DNA of 64,000 nt from Pseudoxanthomonas sp. CF385 (GTDB lineage: Bacteria > Pseudomonadota > Gammaproteobacteria > Xanthomonadales > Xanthomonadaceae), in the NCBI RefSeq assembly GCF_900104255.1, contig NZ_FNKZ01000001.1, positions 310,001-374,000 on the forward strand, in the 5' to 3' direction. The notes below the pieces were generated by a model. That model was not told where the DNA came from and did not search any database. It worked only from the letters and a program-made list of their open reading frames with translations. The position numbers were made by a program, and so were the translations under genes. Shown here in pieces: positions 28,345 through 37,442 of this stretch (its first letter is position 1; every line of letters starts with the position of its first letter).

Positions 28345-28587
28345 CTAATGCCTGAAGCCTGGCCAGTCGGGATGGCGGGAGGCCTCATACCACTGCTGCG
28401 CACGCGTCATCGCTTCCGATTTGGAAAGATCGGCTTTGGCGAAAAAGAACCAGCGTACGTCGCTGTCGGGCCTCTGCTGTTCATGGATCAGACGATATGC
28501 GTTGACGCGCGTGTCTCGTTCGGGATCCAGAAGTGCATCAATGGATTCGACGCCAAGGGGCGAGATGATAAGCGAGATGCTGCTCAC
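28345..28587 (-). CDS. Hypothetical protein, GTG start
   Basis: An 80-residue protein beginning with GTG (SSISLIISPLGVESIDALL). The GTG shares four bases with the TGA of the upstream gene (GTGA), a coupling arrangement that decides the start. It has a hydrophobic first third, then a charged helical part (DLSKSEAMTRAQQWYE). The phrase RWFFFAKADLSKSEAM looks well formed, but no family is recognised. Longer in-frame ATG starts would overlap the upstream gene almost fully. Confidence 0.5.
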   Translation of the reverse strand: MSSISLIISPLGVESIDALLDPERDTRVNAYRLIHEQQRPDSDVRWFFFAKADLSKSEAMTRAQQWYEASRHPDWPGFRH

Positions 28588-28877
28588 GGCGTTGCTCCTG
28601 AGGCCACCTTTGCAACGGCGGGGTGGACCTTGATGCGACGCTTCAAGTCTTTCTTTCCGGACCAGAAGTGCCATTCCGCCCTGAGGTGCTGCCGGAGAAG
28701 AACTGCCGCATGTTGCAGAGCGCCCGCGCGTGAGATCGCCCGCGGCGGATCGCAAGCTTCTGCGGGGATTGGCCAACCTTCATTCTCTGCGCATTCCACG
28801 GCGCGAGTACTCACGAGATAGGCCATGCGCTGGAATGCCTGCAGGCCTAGCACGACCCGATGTCGCTTAGTGTTCAT
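28584..28877 (-). CDS. Hypothetical protein
   Basis: A 97-residue protein starting MNTKRHRVVLGLQAFQ; a weak GAGAG lies upstream, and an in-frame ATG at 28955 is less likely. The C-terminal half reads ALQHAAVLLRQHLRAEWHFW with helices and conserved-looking Trp and His. No function can be assigned. It heads the small minus-strand cluster in front of the glucan synthase. Confidence 0.48.
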   Translation of the reverse strand: MNTKRHRVVLGLQAFQRMAYLVSTRAVECAENEGWPIPAEACDPPRAISRAGALQHAAVLLRQHLRAEWHFWSGKKDLKRRIKVHPAVAKVASGATP

Positions 28878-29196
28878 AGCGGCTCTCAATATTGTGCGAG
28901 CCGGCACACTGCGGGTGCGGAAGTTAGCCAGCCTCGGAATCCCGCGTAACACCACCCTAGCACGCTGCCACGGTAAGCCACATGCATTTCTGCGCGCGGA
29001 GCGTCACGCCGCAGTAACGGCGGCAGGTGCATGATCTCCAAGCTACGGTGCAAGACCGTATCGGCCGCTCAGCCGCGCATCTTCCTGGCCATCATTCTCC
29101 GCATTGAGCTCCTACCGGGCGCCCCGCCAGGTCTAGGCCGTGACAGCGGCCGTCCATATGCCACCTAAGCTGGGTCCATCTCACAGGAGCCTCTCC

Positions 29197-29649
29197 ATGG
29201 AAATGTTACAGAAGAGGGGTCTTTCTCAAGAAAACCTTCTGGGCACGATGAGGAGCAAGAACGCGTACCGCACTTTCACATACGCGATCGAGAAAGCCAT
29301 GCTTACGGCTTCACTCATTGGCTCTGAACAGTACACGCTGTTCGCGCCGACCGATGAGGCATTCCGCCAGCTGCCGCACGGCATGCTGGACAGGTTGCTC
29401 AGGCCCGAGAATAGAGACGAGCTAGCCGCAATCCTGACTTACCACATGGTCATCGGTTCTAGGACAACGGCGGATATCCGCAAGTGGGACTCCGCGCCAA
29501 CCCTTCATGGCCAGGCCGCGTCGATCACGATATCTAGCGGGCAGCTGCATATTAGCGGTGCACAGATAACACGCCCCGATATCATGGCCGGAAATGGCGT
29601 CATACATGGGATCGACAGGGTCAATATTCCGGAAACCGAGACTCGCTAA
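29197..29649 (+). CDS. Fasciclin (FAS1) domain protein
   Basis: A 150-residue single FAS1 domain. Both FAS1 signature boxes are present: YTLFAPTDEAFRQLP (H1 region, about residues 47-61) and the ILTYHMVIG strand (about 85-93), then NGVIHGIDRV at the end. FAS1 domains mediate adhesion and are usually secreted; here no signal peptide is visible from the start at 29197 (AGGAG seven bases upstream) or from the earlier in-frame ATG. Either the protein is intracellular or it leaves by another route. Confidence 0.82.
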   Translation: MEMLQKRGLSQENLLGTMRSKNAYRTFTYAIEKAMLTASLIGSEQYTLFAPTDEAFRQLPHGMLDRLLRPENRDELAAILTYHMVIGSRTTADIRKWDSAPTLHGQAASITISSGQLHISGAQITRPDIMAGNGVIHGIDRVNIPETETR

Positions 29650-29813
29650 GGCAAAGGAATGCGCACAGAATGAAGAGGCCCGTGCGTTCATTTCTCGCAC
29701 ATGACATCACCATTTACGCACGATTGGTATGTCTTCATAGGTTCCCATCCTCTGCTCCATGCTGTGGATGTCTAGTGATTTGTGCGACAACGATGGCTTA
29801 GGGAGTGCACAGA

Positions 29814-29930
29814 ATGGCAAAGGGACTGGACAAGAAGAAGGAGCAGAAGAAGAAGCCGGCAAAGACCTTGAAAGAAAGGCGGTCTGAGAAGAACGAAAAG
29901 AAGGCCACGCGCGGATTCGCGCCGGTTTGA
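29814..29930 (+). CDS. Very small Lys-rich protein
   Basis: A 38-residue protein opening MAKGLDKKKEQKKKPAKT, with 14 or more lysines, no hydrophobic core and an intrinsically disordered character. GGGAG lies eight bases upstream. I recall similar tiny basic proteins annotated as hypothetical in pseudomonads and xanthomonads, but no function is established. It is probably an RNA/DNA-binding or stress-related peptide, by charge only. Confidence 0.6.
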   Translation: MAKGLDKKKEQKKKPAKTLKERRSEKNEKKATRGFAPV

Positions 29931-30103
29931 GCTCAGGGCAGCAGCACGCAGTTGTGGAGATCGTCGGCGTACTTAACGACTCGAACCGCGACGGGCTGGT
30001 TCGACGCGAAGTTGATTTCATCGCCACTTTCGGGGAGTTGCTGAGAGTTGTGTGCCAGTACAGTTTTGAGACCGCGAGATCAATAGATGCCTTAGCGGAA
30101 TAG
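29927..30103 (+). CDS. Possible small coupled protein
   Basis: A 58-codon frame with a TTG start that overlaps the previous stop (TTGA). The product reads naturally (AVVEIVGVLNDSNRDGLV, then FIATFGELLRVVCQY) with an amphipathic pattern and good codon use. The unusual start and small size keep confidence low; a GTG about nine codons later is an alternative start. Confidence 0.35.
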   Translation: MSSGQQHAVVEIVGVLNDSNRDGLVRREVDFIATFGELLRVVCQYSFETARSIDALAE

Positions 30104-30270
30104 CGCTCGACGCGGAGGTGCTAGCTGGATCCTGGCCAAAACGGTGACCCGACGTTCCAAATGCATCCAATGCGCCCTCACTGTCCTGGTGCTTCTAGGA
30201 GTGCTCCTCAATCATGTAGTCCTCGTAGGGTGGCGACCGCGCCACTTACCTATTCTCCAAGAGCACCTTC

Positions 30271-30897
30271 ATGAGAACCCTGCATCTGTCCGTACTCATC
30301 GTCGCGTGCACAAGCACCTTCATGCTGTCGGCCTGCCGCATCCAATCAGATTCACCTGATGTGATTGCGAGAAAGTCCGCACGCGTGAACTCGAGCTCCA
30401 CAGATCACGCGTTCGCCACCGCATCAGCCGGTCCGGAAATGGCGCCCGCCGCCGTACGGCCCATACTCGATGAACGTGCGGCGCTGGGTATTCTCAACGT
30501 TATCAATGACTTTGAGATCGCGGCAGGCCAGCAGGCCCTGGCCAAGTATGTGGGCGGCGATGTGGCCGAGTACGCCCAAATGATGATCGATCAGCACACA
30601 CGAAGCCGAACCATGACTAACGCGCTGGATCCCGATGGCTACACGGCAGAGGCCGACGCTAAGCGCGAAGCATTGAAGCGGGAACTGGACGCCTTGGATT
30701 CTACGGCCGAGGATGACTACGCGAGGACGTACATCTCCGCTATGGTCAAGGGTCACGCCGACGCGCTGGCAGCACTCGATGCCACCTTGATTCCTAGTGC
30801 GACGCGTGCCGAGGTAAAGGAACATCTGACAGCCACGCGTAAACGTGTTGCACGAAATCTTGAAGAGGCAAAGGTGCTGGAGGCGAAGCATCCATAG
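30271..30897 (+). CDS. DUF4142 lipoprotein, copy 1
   Basis: A 208-residue predicted lipoprotein: signal sequence with lipobox-like LSAC (about residue 22), a polar linker, then a four-helix DUF4142 domain with AAGQQALAKYVGGDVAEYA, MMIDQHTRS and AMVKGHADALAALD. The domain resembles ferritin-like bundles but clear diiron ligands are not evident. Function unknown; family members are envelope or outer-membrane proteins induced by stress. A paralogue of identical length lies at 61573-62199. The ribosome-binding site is weak (AAGAG). Confidence 0.8.
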   Translation: MRTLHLSVLIVACTSTFMLSACRIQSDSPDVIARKSARVNSSSTDHAFATASAGPEMAPAAVRPILDERAALGILNVINDFEIAAGQQALAKYVGGDVAEYAQMMIDQHTRSRTMTNALDPDGYTAEADAKREALKRELDALDSTAEDDYARTYISAMVKGHADALAALDATLIPSATRAEVKEHLTATRKRVARNLEEAKVLEAKHP

Positions 30898-31051
30898 ACA
30901 GTAACACCGGCTCAAGGATTCTTAGCCCGAACTGGTCACCTGAAACCAAAATCGGTCCCTCGGGCCAGCAGTAGGACAGTGATTTCAGGGCACCCCAAGT
31001 GTTTCGAGGGGTTAGGTGGTGCAAGGCCATGGCTGGCATACCGCTCGAGCA

Positions 31052-31870
31052 CTAGTTGCCGTCGACCGGGAATGAAGAAGGCGATCCAACGGGCCGCTCG
31101 CCCACCCATACCTGCATTTCCAACGTCGTCAGCCACCCGTAGTTGGTCAGGAACGCGACATCGGCAGCGTCGCGACCGTAGGCGACGACGATCCGACCGC
31201 CACGAGGCGCGGACTGCGTAGGGTCGAAGGTGTACCAGCGACCATCCAGGTATGCCTCAAACCAGGCATGCAGATCCATGGGTTCCAGTCCGTAGAGATA
31301 CCCGACCACCATGCGGGCAGGAATACGCAGGCTCCTGCATAGCGTGATGCCCACATGGGCGCAATCGCGGCAGACACCGGCACCGGCGTCCATGGTTTCT
31401 AGTGCATCCGTGCTGGCGTCGCTCACGCCATACCGGTAGGCGATCTGCGCGCGGATCCATTCCACGATCGCGCCGACCTGACCACTGCGTGGGGTGGCAG
31501 CATCCACGATAGCCTGGGCCTTATCGAAAGCGCGATCACTTGGACAATAGCGACTGGGCAGCAGGTACTGGAGTGTGTGATCGGGCAGGAGAATGGCCGG
31601 CGCTGGCGCGGCCCAAGGAGCGATGGCAATGTCGCGCTCGGTCTCGACCTCAAGTTCGGCGCGGATTCGCATGCGCCCGTTCGGCACCACGAAACGCTGG
31701 CACAAGTTGCCGAACACATCGACGAACTCCGTCGGCCGCACGTGAGGATCGAATGCATACGTTTCGCTGATCAGCCATTGGGCTTCGCCACTGCGCGGTC
31801 GCAACATGGCAACCACCGCGCAGTTCTCGTTGGACTCGACTATCAGTTCGCATCCGGCTAGCAGGCGCAT
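31052..31870 (-). CDS. Transglutaminase-like cysteine protease family protein
   Basis: A 272-residue protein with an N-terminal beta-rich region typical of bacterial transglutaminase proteins (about 1-125) and a papain-like core. The catalytic triad is visible: Cys in GVCRDCAH (about residue 165), His in MDLHAWFEAYLD, and Asp in YTFDPTQ. Such proteins cleave or cross-link peptides; the substrate is not known. No signal peptide is present, so it probably acts in the cytoplasm. It is a lone minus-strand gene. Confidence 0.85.
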   Translation of the reverse strand: MRLLAGCELIVESNENCAVVAMLRPRSGEAQWLISETYAFDPHVRPTEFVDVFGNLCQRFVVPNGRMRIRAELEVETERDIAIAPWAAPAPAILLPDHTLQYLLPSRYCPSDRAFDKAQAIVDAATPRSGQVGAIVEWIRAQIAYRYGVSDASTDALETMDAGAGVCRDCAHVGITLCRSLRIPARMVVGYLYGLEPMDLHAWFEAYLDGRWYTFDPTQSAPRGGRIVVAYGRDAADVAFLTNYGWLTTLEMQVWVGERPVGSPSSFPVDGN

Positions 31871-32068
31871 CTTCGGTCCGATGGAAGGTGGGAGTGTTCC
31901 GCGAGAGCATTCAGCTCAAGGCATAGCCACGATGCAGAAAGTATCCTCGCACATGTCAAAAACATCCTGCGTGACGCTTCAAGGAAGCGTGCGACAGGCG
32001 AGTCTAGGTCAGTACCGGCATCCAGGTTTCTCACATCTTGATCGCGATCCGGGCAAGGTAGGCAGAAA
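31871..32068. other. Non-coding spacer
   Basis: The stretch between the transglutaminase gene and the first recombinase unit has no credible gene. It probably holds the transglutaminase promoter on the minus strand; no clear motif is seen. Confidence 0.5.
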
Positions 32069-32179
32069 ATGTCCGCTTCGGGTCAGAAGTGGCCTAGCTG
32101 CGCTGTCTAGCACCTCTTGACAGAGGGGACACGTAAGCACCTGCAGCCTCTGCTTCCCATCCCGAGATTGGAGGAAGCT

Positions 32180-32806
32180 ATGAAGCGAAGTTCAGGCCAC
32201 TCATCGGCACGTCCTGCCTGGAATCTAGGCAAGCTGGTCGGACAGAAGGCACCTCTAAAGCTCAGGGAGATCTGGTCGATTCGAGTCAGACTTCAGCTTA
32301 GGGGCGATAGCCGGCAACTGGCGCTCTTTGATCTTGCAATCGACAGCAAGCTGCGTGCATGCGATCTGGTTGGGCTGAGGGTCCGTGACGTTGCACACGG
32401 CATGCACATTGGATCGAGAGGATGCGTCATCCAGCGGAAGACAAAGCGTCCTGTCCAGTTCGAGATCACGCCGCAGACTAGAGATGCATTGGTCGCTTGG
32501 ATCGATAGTCAGAAGCTCGGCCTCGACGATTACCTCTTTCCTGGCAGGCAGCGAGGCTCGTCCCACTTTTCTACACGCCAGTACGCCCGCTTTGTGAAGG
32601 CCTGGGTGCTGAGCATCGATCTGGATCCAGTGAACTACGGGACGCATTCCATGCGTCGCACCAAGGCATCACTCATCTATCAACGGACCAAGAATCTGCG
32701 TGCCGTCCAACTGCTGCTGGGGCACAGCAAGATTGAGAGTACCGTGCGCTACCTGGGAGTGGAAGTGGATGATGCATTGTCGCTAGCAGAGCAGACCGAG
32801 GCGTAG
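32180..32806 (+). CDS. Small tyrosine recombinase, copy 1
   Basis: A 208-residue site-specific recombinase reduced to the catalytic domain, similar in size to FimB/FimE invertases. The catalytic Arg is in SKLRACDLVGLRV (residue 59), a Lys is in KTKRPVQ, the His-x-x-Arg box is THSMRRTK, and LLGHSKIESTVRYLGV carries the second His and the nucleophilic Tyr. The N-terminal SAM-like core-binding domain of XerC/phage integrases is missing. Start at 32180 follows GAGGA. It differs from copy 2 at 12 of 208 residues, all outside the catalytic boxes, so both copies appear intact. Confidence 0.9.
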   Translation: MKRSSGHSSARPAWNLGKLVGQKAPLKLREIWSIRVRLQLRGDSRQLALFDLAIDSKLRACDLVGLRVRDVAHGMHIGSRGCVIQRKTKRPVQFEITPQTRDALVAWIDSQKLGLDDYLFPGRQRGSSHFSTRQYARFVKAWVLSIDLDPVNYGTHSMRRTKASLIYQRTKNLRAVQLLLGHSKIESTVRYLGVEVDDALSLAEQTEA

Positions 32807-32816
32807 CTCGTCCCCA

Positions 32817-32842
32817 GAAGCGGCCTTCAAACGGCCGCTTTT
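32817..32842 (+). terminator. Terminator hairpin inside recombinase unit 1
   Basis: AAGCGGCC, a seven-base loop, then GGCCGCTTTT form a hairpin with a short T tail just after the recombinase stop. Copy 2 has the matching hairpin with changed loop bases, so it is a part of the unit. Confidence 0.7.
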
Positions 32843-33087
32843 GGCCGGAAGCAGACATGGATCGAGAACTAAGCGAAGGACAGGCGCTCACTCCATCGAC
32901 TCGCCCAATAACGCAAACCGGCCAGTTGCTAGTAGTTCTGGGATGACGCCGGTCCAGTGGCCTGCCAGGGATCAAACCAAGGTCGAAAAGTGCGCCTACT
33001 AATGCCTCTTCTGGCCTTCTGATGGCCGGCGTACGCTCGGCATGGGCGTAGTCAGCAGCGACATCTGTGTTTGGCAGGGAATCTCGC

Positions 33088-33984
33088 TTAGCGAGCCAAG
33101 AACTCTGTGATAATTTTTCCCACCTCGCCAGGATATTGATGATGAGGTGCATGGCCCGTCTTTGAGTAAAAAACAAATCTCGCGTTCTGCATCTTTCCTA
33201 TCATAGGGAACCAGTTTTGGCCCGCCGTACTCGTATCGTGATCGCCGGCGATCACAAGAATAGGTAAGCTCGTCTCGGCCAGCTCGCCTCGGCGGCCGTC
33301 TACATCAGCATGAAACTCACCGGCGGCCTTGAAGTATTTATCAAACTGGGCTTGGTTTGATGGTATACGCTCGTCTACTCCCGAACGTTGACGAATCCTT
33401 GCTCGGGAGGCTGCGGCGCTCTCTCGACTAAAACTGGATGCAGGCTCAAAAAAGAGCACCTCCTCATCCTCAAGATCGTTGATCGGCTTGAGGGCTCTCT
33501 CTAGAAATTCGGGCTGCAGAGGGATTTCATTCTTGCCCGGAGGATTCGTCGCAAGAAGCACCAGTCGTCGAACTCGCCCAGGCCTATCGATGACATACGC
33601 TTGTGCGAGAAGTCCACCCCACGACCACCCTAGAAGGTCGAAGTCCCGCAGATTGAGCGCCCGAGCAAGGCCGTCAAGTACCTCAACACCACTACTCATT
33701 GAGTCGGGCTGCGTGCCTTGAGAATACCCAACGCCTGGAAGATCAAAAATGTACAAGGTGTGGTAGGTTGCAAGCTCGTCTAGGAATGCGGGATCCCAGG
33801 TGTCTATGGTGCCCCGGAAACGATTGACCATCAGTAGCGGTCGTCCCGTGCCAAGCTTTCTATAAGCCACCTTGTCTTGGCCAACATTGATCGTATGCGT
33901 CGCAGCCTCGACTGCGCTGTAAGCCTTTGCCGGCGCCGCAATTGCCATGATCGCAACTAGGAGTATGGAAAAGCGGTTGCGCAT
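33088..33984 (-). CDS. Alpha/beta hydrolase, secreted
   Basis: A 298-residue protein with a signal peptide (about residues 1-20, ending AKAYS) and an alpha/beta-hydrolase fold. The nucleophile elbow is GWSWGG (about residue 115), the acid is probably Asp in VIAGDHDT, and the base is His in KTGHAPHH. The early HG-like oxyanion region is MVNRFRGT instead of the usual HGFPG. Substrate not predictable; esterase or haloperoxidase-like members share this layout. It is divergent from the large sensor kinase and lies in the segment between the recombinase units. The start at 33984 gives a proper signal peptide; an upstream in-frame extension does not. Confidence 0.85.
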   Translation of the reverse strand: MRNRFSILLVAIMAIAAPAKAYSAVEAATHTINVGQDKVAYRKLGTGRPLLMVNRFRGTIDTWDPAFLDELATYHTLYIFDLPGVGYSQGTQPDSMSSGVEVLDGLARALNLRDFDLLGWSWGGLLAQAYVIDRPGRVRRLVLLATNPPGKNEIPLQPEFLERALKPINDLEDEEVLFFEPASSFSRESAAASRARIRQRSGVDERIPSNQAQFDKYFKAAGEFHADVDGRRGELAETSLPILVIAGDHDTSTAGQNWFPMIGKMQNARFVFYSKTGHAPHHQYPGEVGKIITEFLAR

Positions 33985-34207
33985 GACGGGCTCCGGCCAG
34001 GGGGAATATATGAAGTTTCCTTCTGGAGATTGGTGGCCTAAAGCCCCCGGGGGGTGCCTCTTCTGCCCCCCAAATAGGTGAGGTCCCAACTCAGGGCTGC
34101 GGCGCGGCCCTGTACAGCTCCACGGAACCCGTGTCACAGTTTGGAATAAGTGCGCCATAGCCGGGGGGCATAACAGGCGCTGACCGCCGCTCTCTGGGGG
34201 ATTGGCT

Positions 34208-37200
34208 ATGCGGGTCGTGATGGCATTGCTAGCACTATGCGTGCTCTTCTTGTCACCTCCGGCCCATTGCGGAGGAAGGCCGACGCCTCTCAACCAGTAC
34301 GTCGCAGTGGATTTCACCGATCGGCCTAATCGCCCACTCACGTTCGACTGGGTGCTCGCAGACGCCAATGGCCTCCTATGGATCATGTCCGGCAGCCGCC
34401 TCTATCGGTTCGACGGCACTAGACACAACCGTTACGGTGCCAACACTGAGGCTGAAGACCTGGCTATGCGGCCAAGGTCGTTTATTCCCGACCCACGAAG
34501 CGGTATATGGCTTGGATATCTGACAGGTGGCGCCGTTCATGTGGAACATGACCGGTACACGCGATTCGATGAATCGTCAGGTCTTCCACCAGGCGCGGCA
34601 GTAACGGGCTTTGCCTTTAGTGAAGGCCGCGTGGTTGCGGCTACAGCCAAAGGCATCTTTGAGCTCGCCGGCGGAGGGTGGTCGATGCTGGCCGGTCATG
34701 ACTTGCTGGAAGGCAAGTTCATTGACGATGTCGAGTTTGATCGCCTAGGGGGACTTTGGGCAAAGACCTCTGAAGGTGTGTTCCACCAAGCCAAAGGTGC
34801 GTCAGCCTTCTCGTCGCAGCCGCTTCCGCCCGGCGATAGCGTCCTTGGCGGCTTAGTTGTCAGCCCCGCGGGACAACCGTGGCTATGGAACATGTCGGGT
34901 CAAACTATGTGCCGACTCGATTCCATCAAGCCATTTGCATGCTGGCAGGCGCCGGGCGTCGCCGACCCGAAGTTTGATGGCGACGGAAATCTTTGGTGGG
35001 CGGACAATACTCTCGTGCATCGCGTCGCAAATGCCGACTCCCTCGATCCTTCTGACTCGCAAGCTTTGGCAAAGAGACATGAGAAGCGCGCTGTGTCTGC
35101 AGAAGAAATTGTTCATAGCCCGGATGGCAGCGTCTGGCTGGGAAATGACGACACGCTGATTCGGCTGAGGCGTCCGGTCATTGAGCGGATGCCATTGCCA
35201 TACGGGGGACTTCTGGCGGAGGGCGATGATGTTTGGGTTCTAAGCTTTGTGCGAGGAATGATGCGGACGGGCGCCACGTCCGCATCGCCAGGCCAACTAC
35301 TAGCGGCTGCAGATGGCAGCCAGTTCTTGCGATCCGTAGTTCCTCCATCTGAGTTGACTGACTACGAAGCCGTTACTCAGCTAGACGTTCCAATCGCGGT
35401 GCTTGAACAGCACAAGCGCGACCTATATGGGGCGATCAGGGTGGAAAGGGCGGAGGATGGGAGTATTTATATTGCTAGGCTAACGCCTCCCACTTTGGTT
35501 CGCTGGTCGCCCTCTGCGTCTGAAGAGATCGCTTTACCTGAGTTGGAGCGGGGAGCGAATATCCGGCGCGTGCAAACAGATGCGTCTGGGCGAGTCTGGG
35601 TCACACTTGATCGCGGGCAAGTTGTGGCCTACGCCCTTGAAAGCGGGAAGTGGATTCCCTACGGGGGATACAAGAGTATTTCGCGCCCCGGCCTGGTCGG
35701 GCTAGGGCTTGGAGCCGATGGTCGCTTCTGGCTCGCAGACGAAAACGATGCGTTAGCTATAGGCGAAAAGGAGCCACTAAGGTATGGCGTGCGGGAGGGG
35801 CTATCCATTGGGCTGCCGCGTCGAATTGTCCAGTCGGGCGGCAGCACGTGGGCGCTCGGAACCCGAGGCATAGCTGCGCTAGTTGCGGATCGGTTCGTTG
35901 CCCTCACCGGGCTCGACGGCGATCGCATCGAGGGCGCGACGGACATATTCCATGATCTGAACGGTGATCTGTATGTAAATGGTGCCGACGGAGTAACTCG
36001 CATAGCTGCGGAGGACTGGAAGCGAGTCCTTGCAGGAACTCTACCGGCGGTACCTTTTGTTCGTTTTGATCGGTGGGATGGAGTCCGTTGGCCACCAATG
36101 CATGCCCCTGGGCCCTCGATCGCCAGAAGCCCGGATGGAACATTGTGGTTCTCTCGCGCAGGCGGATTAATGAGACTGCTGCCCGGTGCCATCGTGCGGA
36201 AGACATCGATGCCACAAGTGATCATTGCGAGCTTAGAGATCGATGAGAAGCCCATCGATGCAAAGATCCCTACGATGCTCGAATCTGGCTCCCATAGGCT
36301 GAAGATGGAGCTGTTAGCGGCAGGGGGAAATCGTCCAGAAAAGATTCGCCTTCGCTATCGAACCATAAAGGACGGAGCAGAGGAGCAGTGGAGGCTGTTG
36401 GGAGAGGAGCGAGTGCTTTCGCTTGATCTTATAGACGCAGGTAGCTACCAGATTCAAACCCAAGCCTCTGACGAAGATGGTGCATGGCGCGGGCAGGTAT
36501 CGAATTATTCGCTAGCCATTAGACCGATGTTCTACCAGACGACGTGGTTCTACTTGCTAGTAGCGACCATCGTCATTGGTGTGATCGCGGCCGTATATGT
36601 GCTCCGGATGCGAACGATCCGAAATCGAATGCATATCCAGATGATTGCCAGGATCCGCGAGCGTGAAAGAATTGCCCGTGACCTCCACGACACAATTCTG
36701 CAGGGGGCACAAGGGATGCTTTTGAGCCTTCAGGCGCTGGCGTCTAAGCTCCCTTCCGGAGATTCGTTCAGGACGCGCATGGAGGCCGTTCTTGATCGGA
36801 CAGAGGATGTTATTAGCGAAGGCCGTGACCGAATTCACCTATTGCGTGCACCTGAGGCGAGTACCACTGATCTTGCGGAATGCGTGAAGTGCCACGCGGA
36901 AGATTGCGCGACCGAACACGGTTTGATTTGCAATTTCGTCGTTTCTTACGCCATACGTCCGCTTGACCCCATTGTCTATGAGGAAGTGAGGCAGATCGCG
37001 CGAGAAGCCATTGCTAACGCATGCGTCCATGCGCAGGCGCGTCAGTTGGATGTGCTGATTGAGTATGGAAAGACGGAATTGCTACTTGTCGTAAAGGACA
37101 ATGGCGTTGGGATATCAGCAGATCGCCTGAAGGCGGACAGACATTGGGGTATTAGCGGCATGCGCGAACGCGCTCGCATAATAGATGGTGCTTTAACTAT

Positions 37201-37276
37201 CGAAGTCCAGGCTTCAGGCGGTACTGAGGTCAGGCTGATGGTGCGCGCAGAACGTGCGTATACTGATAGGAGGTGA
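34208..37276 (+). CDS. Propeller/Y_Y_Y sensor histidine kinase
   Basis: A 1022-residue membrane sensor. A signal peptide is followed by a periplasmic two-component-regulator beta-propeller (about 30-680) with repeats such as DANGLLWIMSGSRLYRFDG and SGRVWVTLDRG. A Y_Y_Y domain (about 690-770) precedes one transmembrane helix (TTWFYLLVATIVIGVIAAVYV, about 780-800). The cytoplasmic part is a HisKA_3 helix with the phospho-acceptor in RIARDLHDTILQG and a HATPase with DNGVGIS and HWGISGMRERA. HisKA_3 kinases pair with LuxR-type regulators, but none is nearby. GGGGGA precedes the ATG. GC content is visibly lower than in the housekeeping genes. Confidence 0.92.
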   Translation: MRVVMALLALCVLFLSPPAHCGGRPTPLNQYVAVDFTDRPNRPLTFDWVLADANGLLWIMSGSRLYRFDGTRHNRYGANTEAEDLAMRPRSFIPDPRSGIWLGYLTGGAVHVEHDRYTRFDESSGLPPGAAVTGFAFSEGRVVAATAKGIFELAGGGWSMLAGHDLLEGKFIDDVEFDRLGGLWAKTSEGVFHQAKGASAFSSQPLPPGDSVLGGLVVSPAGQPWLWNMSGQTMCRLDSIKPFACWQAPGVADPKFDGDGNLWWADNTLVHRVANADSLDPSDSQALAKRHEKRAVSAEEIVHSPDGSVWLGNDDTLIRLRRPVIERMPLPYGGLLAEGDDVWVLSFVRGMMRTGATSASPGQLLAAADGSQFLRSVVPPSELTDYEAVTQLDVPIAVLEQHKRDLYGAIRVERAEDGSIYIARLTPPTLVRWSPSASEEIALPELERGANIRRVQTDASGRVWVTLDRGQVVAYALESGKWIPYGGYKSISRPGLVGLGLGADGRFWLADENDALAIGEKEPLRYGVREGLSIGLPRRIVQSGGSTWALGTRGIAALVADRFVALTGLDGDRIEGATDIFHDLNGDLYVNGADGVTRIAAEDWKRVLAGTLPAVPFVRFDRWDGVRWPPMHAPGPSIARSPDGTLWFSRAGGLMRLLPGAIVRKTSMPQVIIASLEIDEKPIDAKIPTMLESGSHRLKMELLAAGGNRPEKIRLRYRTIKDGAEEQWRLLGEERVLSLDLIDAGSYQIQTQASDEDGAWRGQVSNYSLAIRPMFYQTTWFYLLVATIVIGVIAAVYVLRMRTIRNRMHIQMIARIRERERIARDLHDTILQGAQGMLLSLQALASKLPSGDSFRTRMEAVLDRTEDVISEGRDRIHLLRAPEASTTDLAECVKCHAEDCATEHGLICNFVVSYAIRPLDPIVYEEVRQIAREAIANACVHAQARQLDVLIEYGKTELLLVVKDNGVGISADRLKADRHWGISGMRERARIIDGALTIEVQASGGTEVRLMVRAERAYTDRR

Positions 37277-37376
37277 ATGAGGGCCCGGTCATTTCCCTTT
37301 CTATGCCTAGCGTCTACACGCCCCGGTGATCGAGTGCATGCAGGTAGGTCAATGATGTGCTTCGTCAATTGGACAT

Positions 37377-37402
37377 GACAGCTTCCGGCCAGAAGCGGAC
37401 AT
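37377..37402 (-). repeat. Solitary copy of the recombinase-unit end repeat
   Basis: On the minus strand it reads ATGTCCGCTTCTGGCC followed by GGAAGCTGTC, an imperfect palindrome matching the ends of the 790-bp units. No recombinase gene accompanies it. It lies between two convergent sensor kinases. Confidence 0.7.
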
Positions 37403-37442
37403 GCCGCCTGGCGCCTAATACATTCATTCATTCAGCGATGAT

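Larger units (their letters stand above)
32069..32858 (+). mobile_element. 790-bp recombinase unit with terminal inverted repeats, copy 1
   Basis: The unit begins with ATGTCCGCTTCGGGTC and ends with GGCCGGAAGCAGACAT, an imperfect terminal inverted repeat (13 of 16 bases). It contains one tyrosine recombinase gene, a short leader and a terminator hairpin. An inverted copy of exactly the same length lies at 40259-41048. No target-site duplication is evident. The end repeat also occurs alone elsewhere in the window (37377 and 63511). Treating the whole as one mobile unit is inference from the identical lengths and ends. Confidence 0.7.

Noticed and set aside
30144..30359. 71-codon frame with a hydrophobic stretch upstream of DUF4142 copy 1
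   Set aside because: No ribosome-binding site and it overlaps the DUF4142 start; the tail is His/Arg-rich noise.
31806..32120. 104-codon plus-strand frame before recombinase unit 1
   Set aside because: Its first part is antisense to the transglutaminase gene and its last part reads through the terminal repeat.
33990..34004. Short match to the 3' end of the tRNA-like gene (TCCGGCCAGGGG) as an att site
   Set aside because: Only about 12 bases, GC-rich and inside the hydrolase leader; too short to claim an integration boundary.
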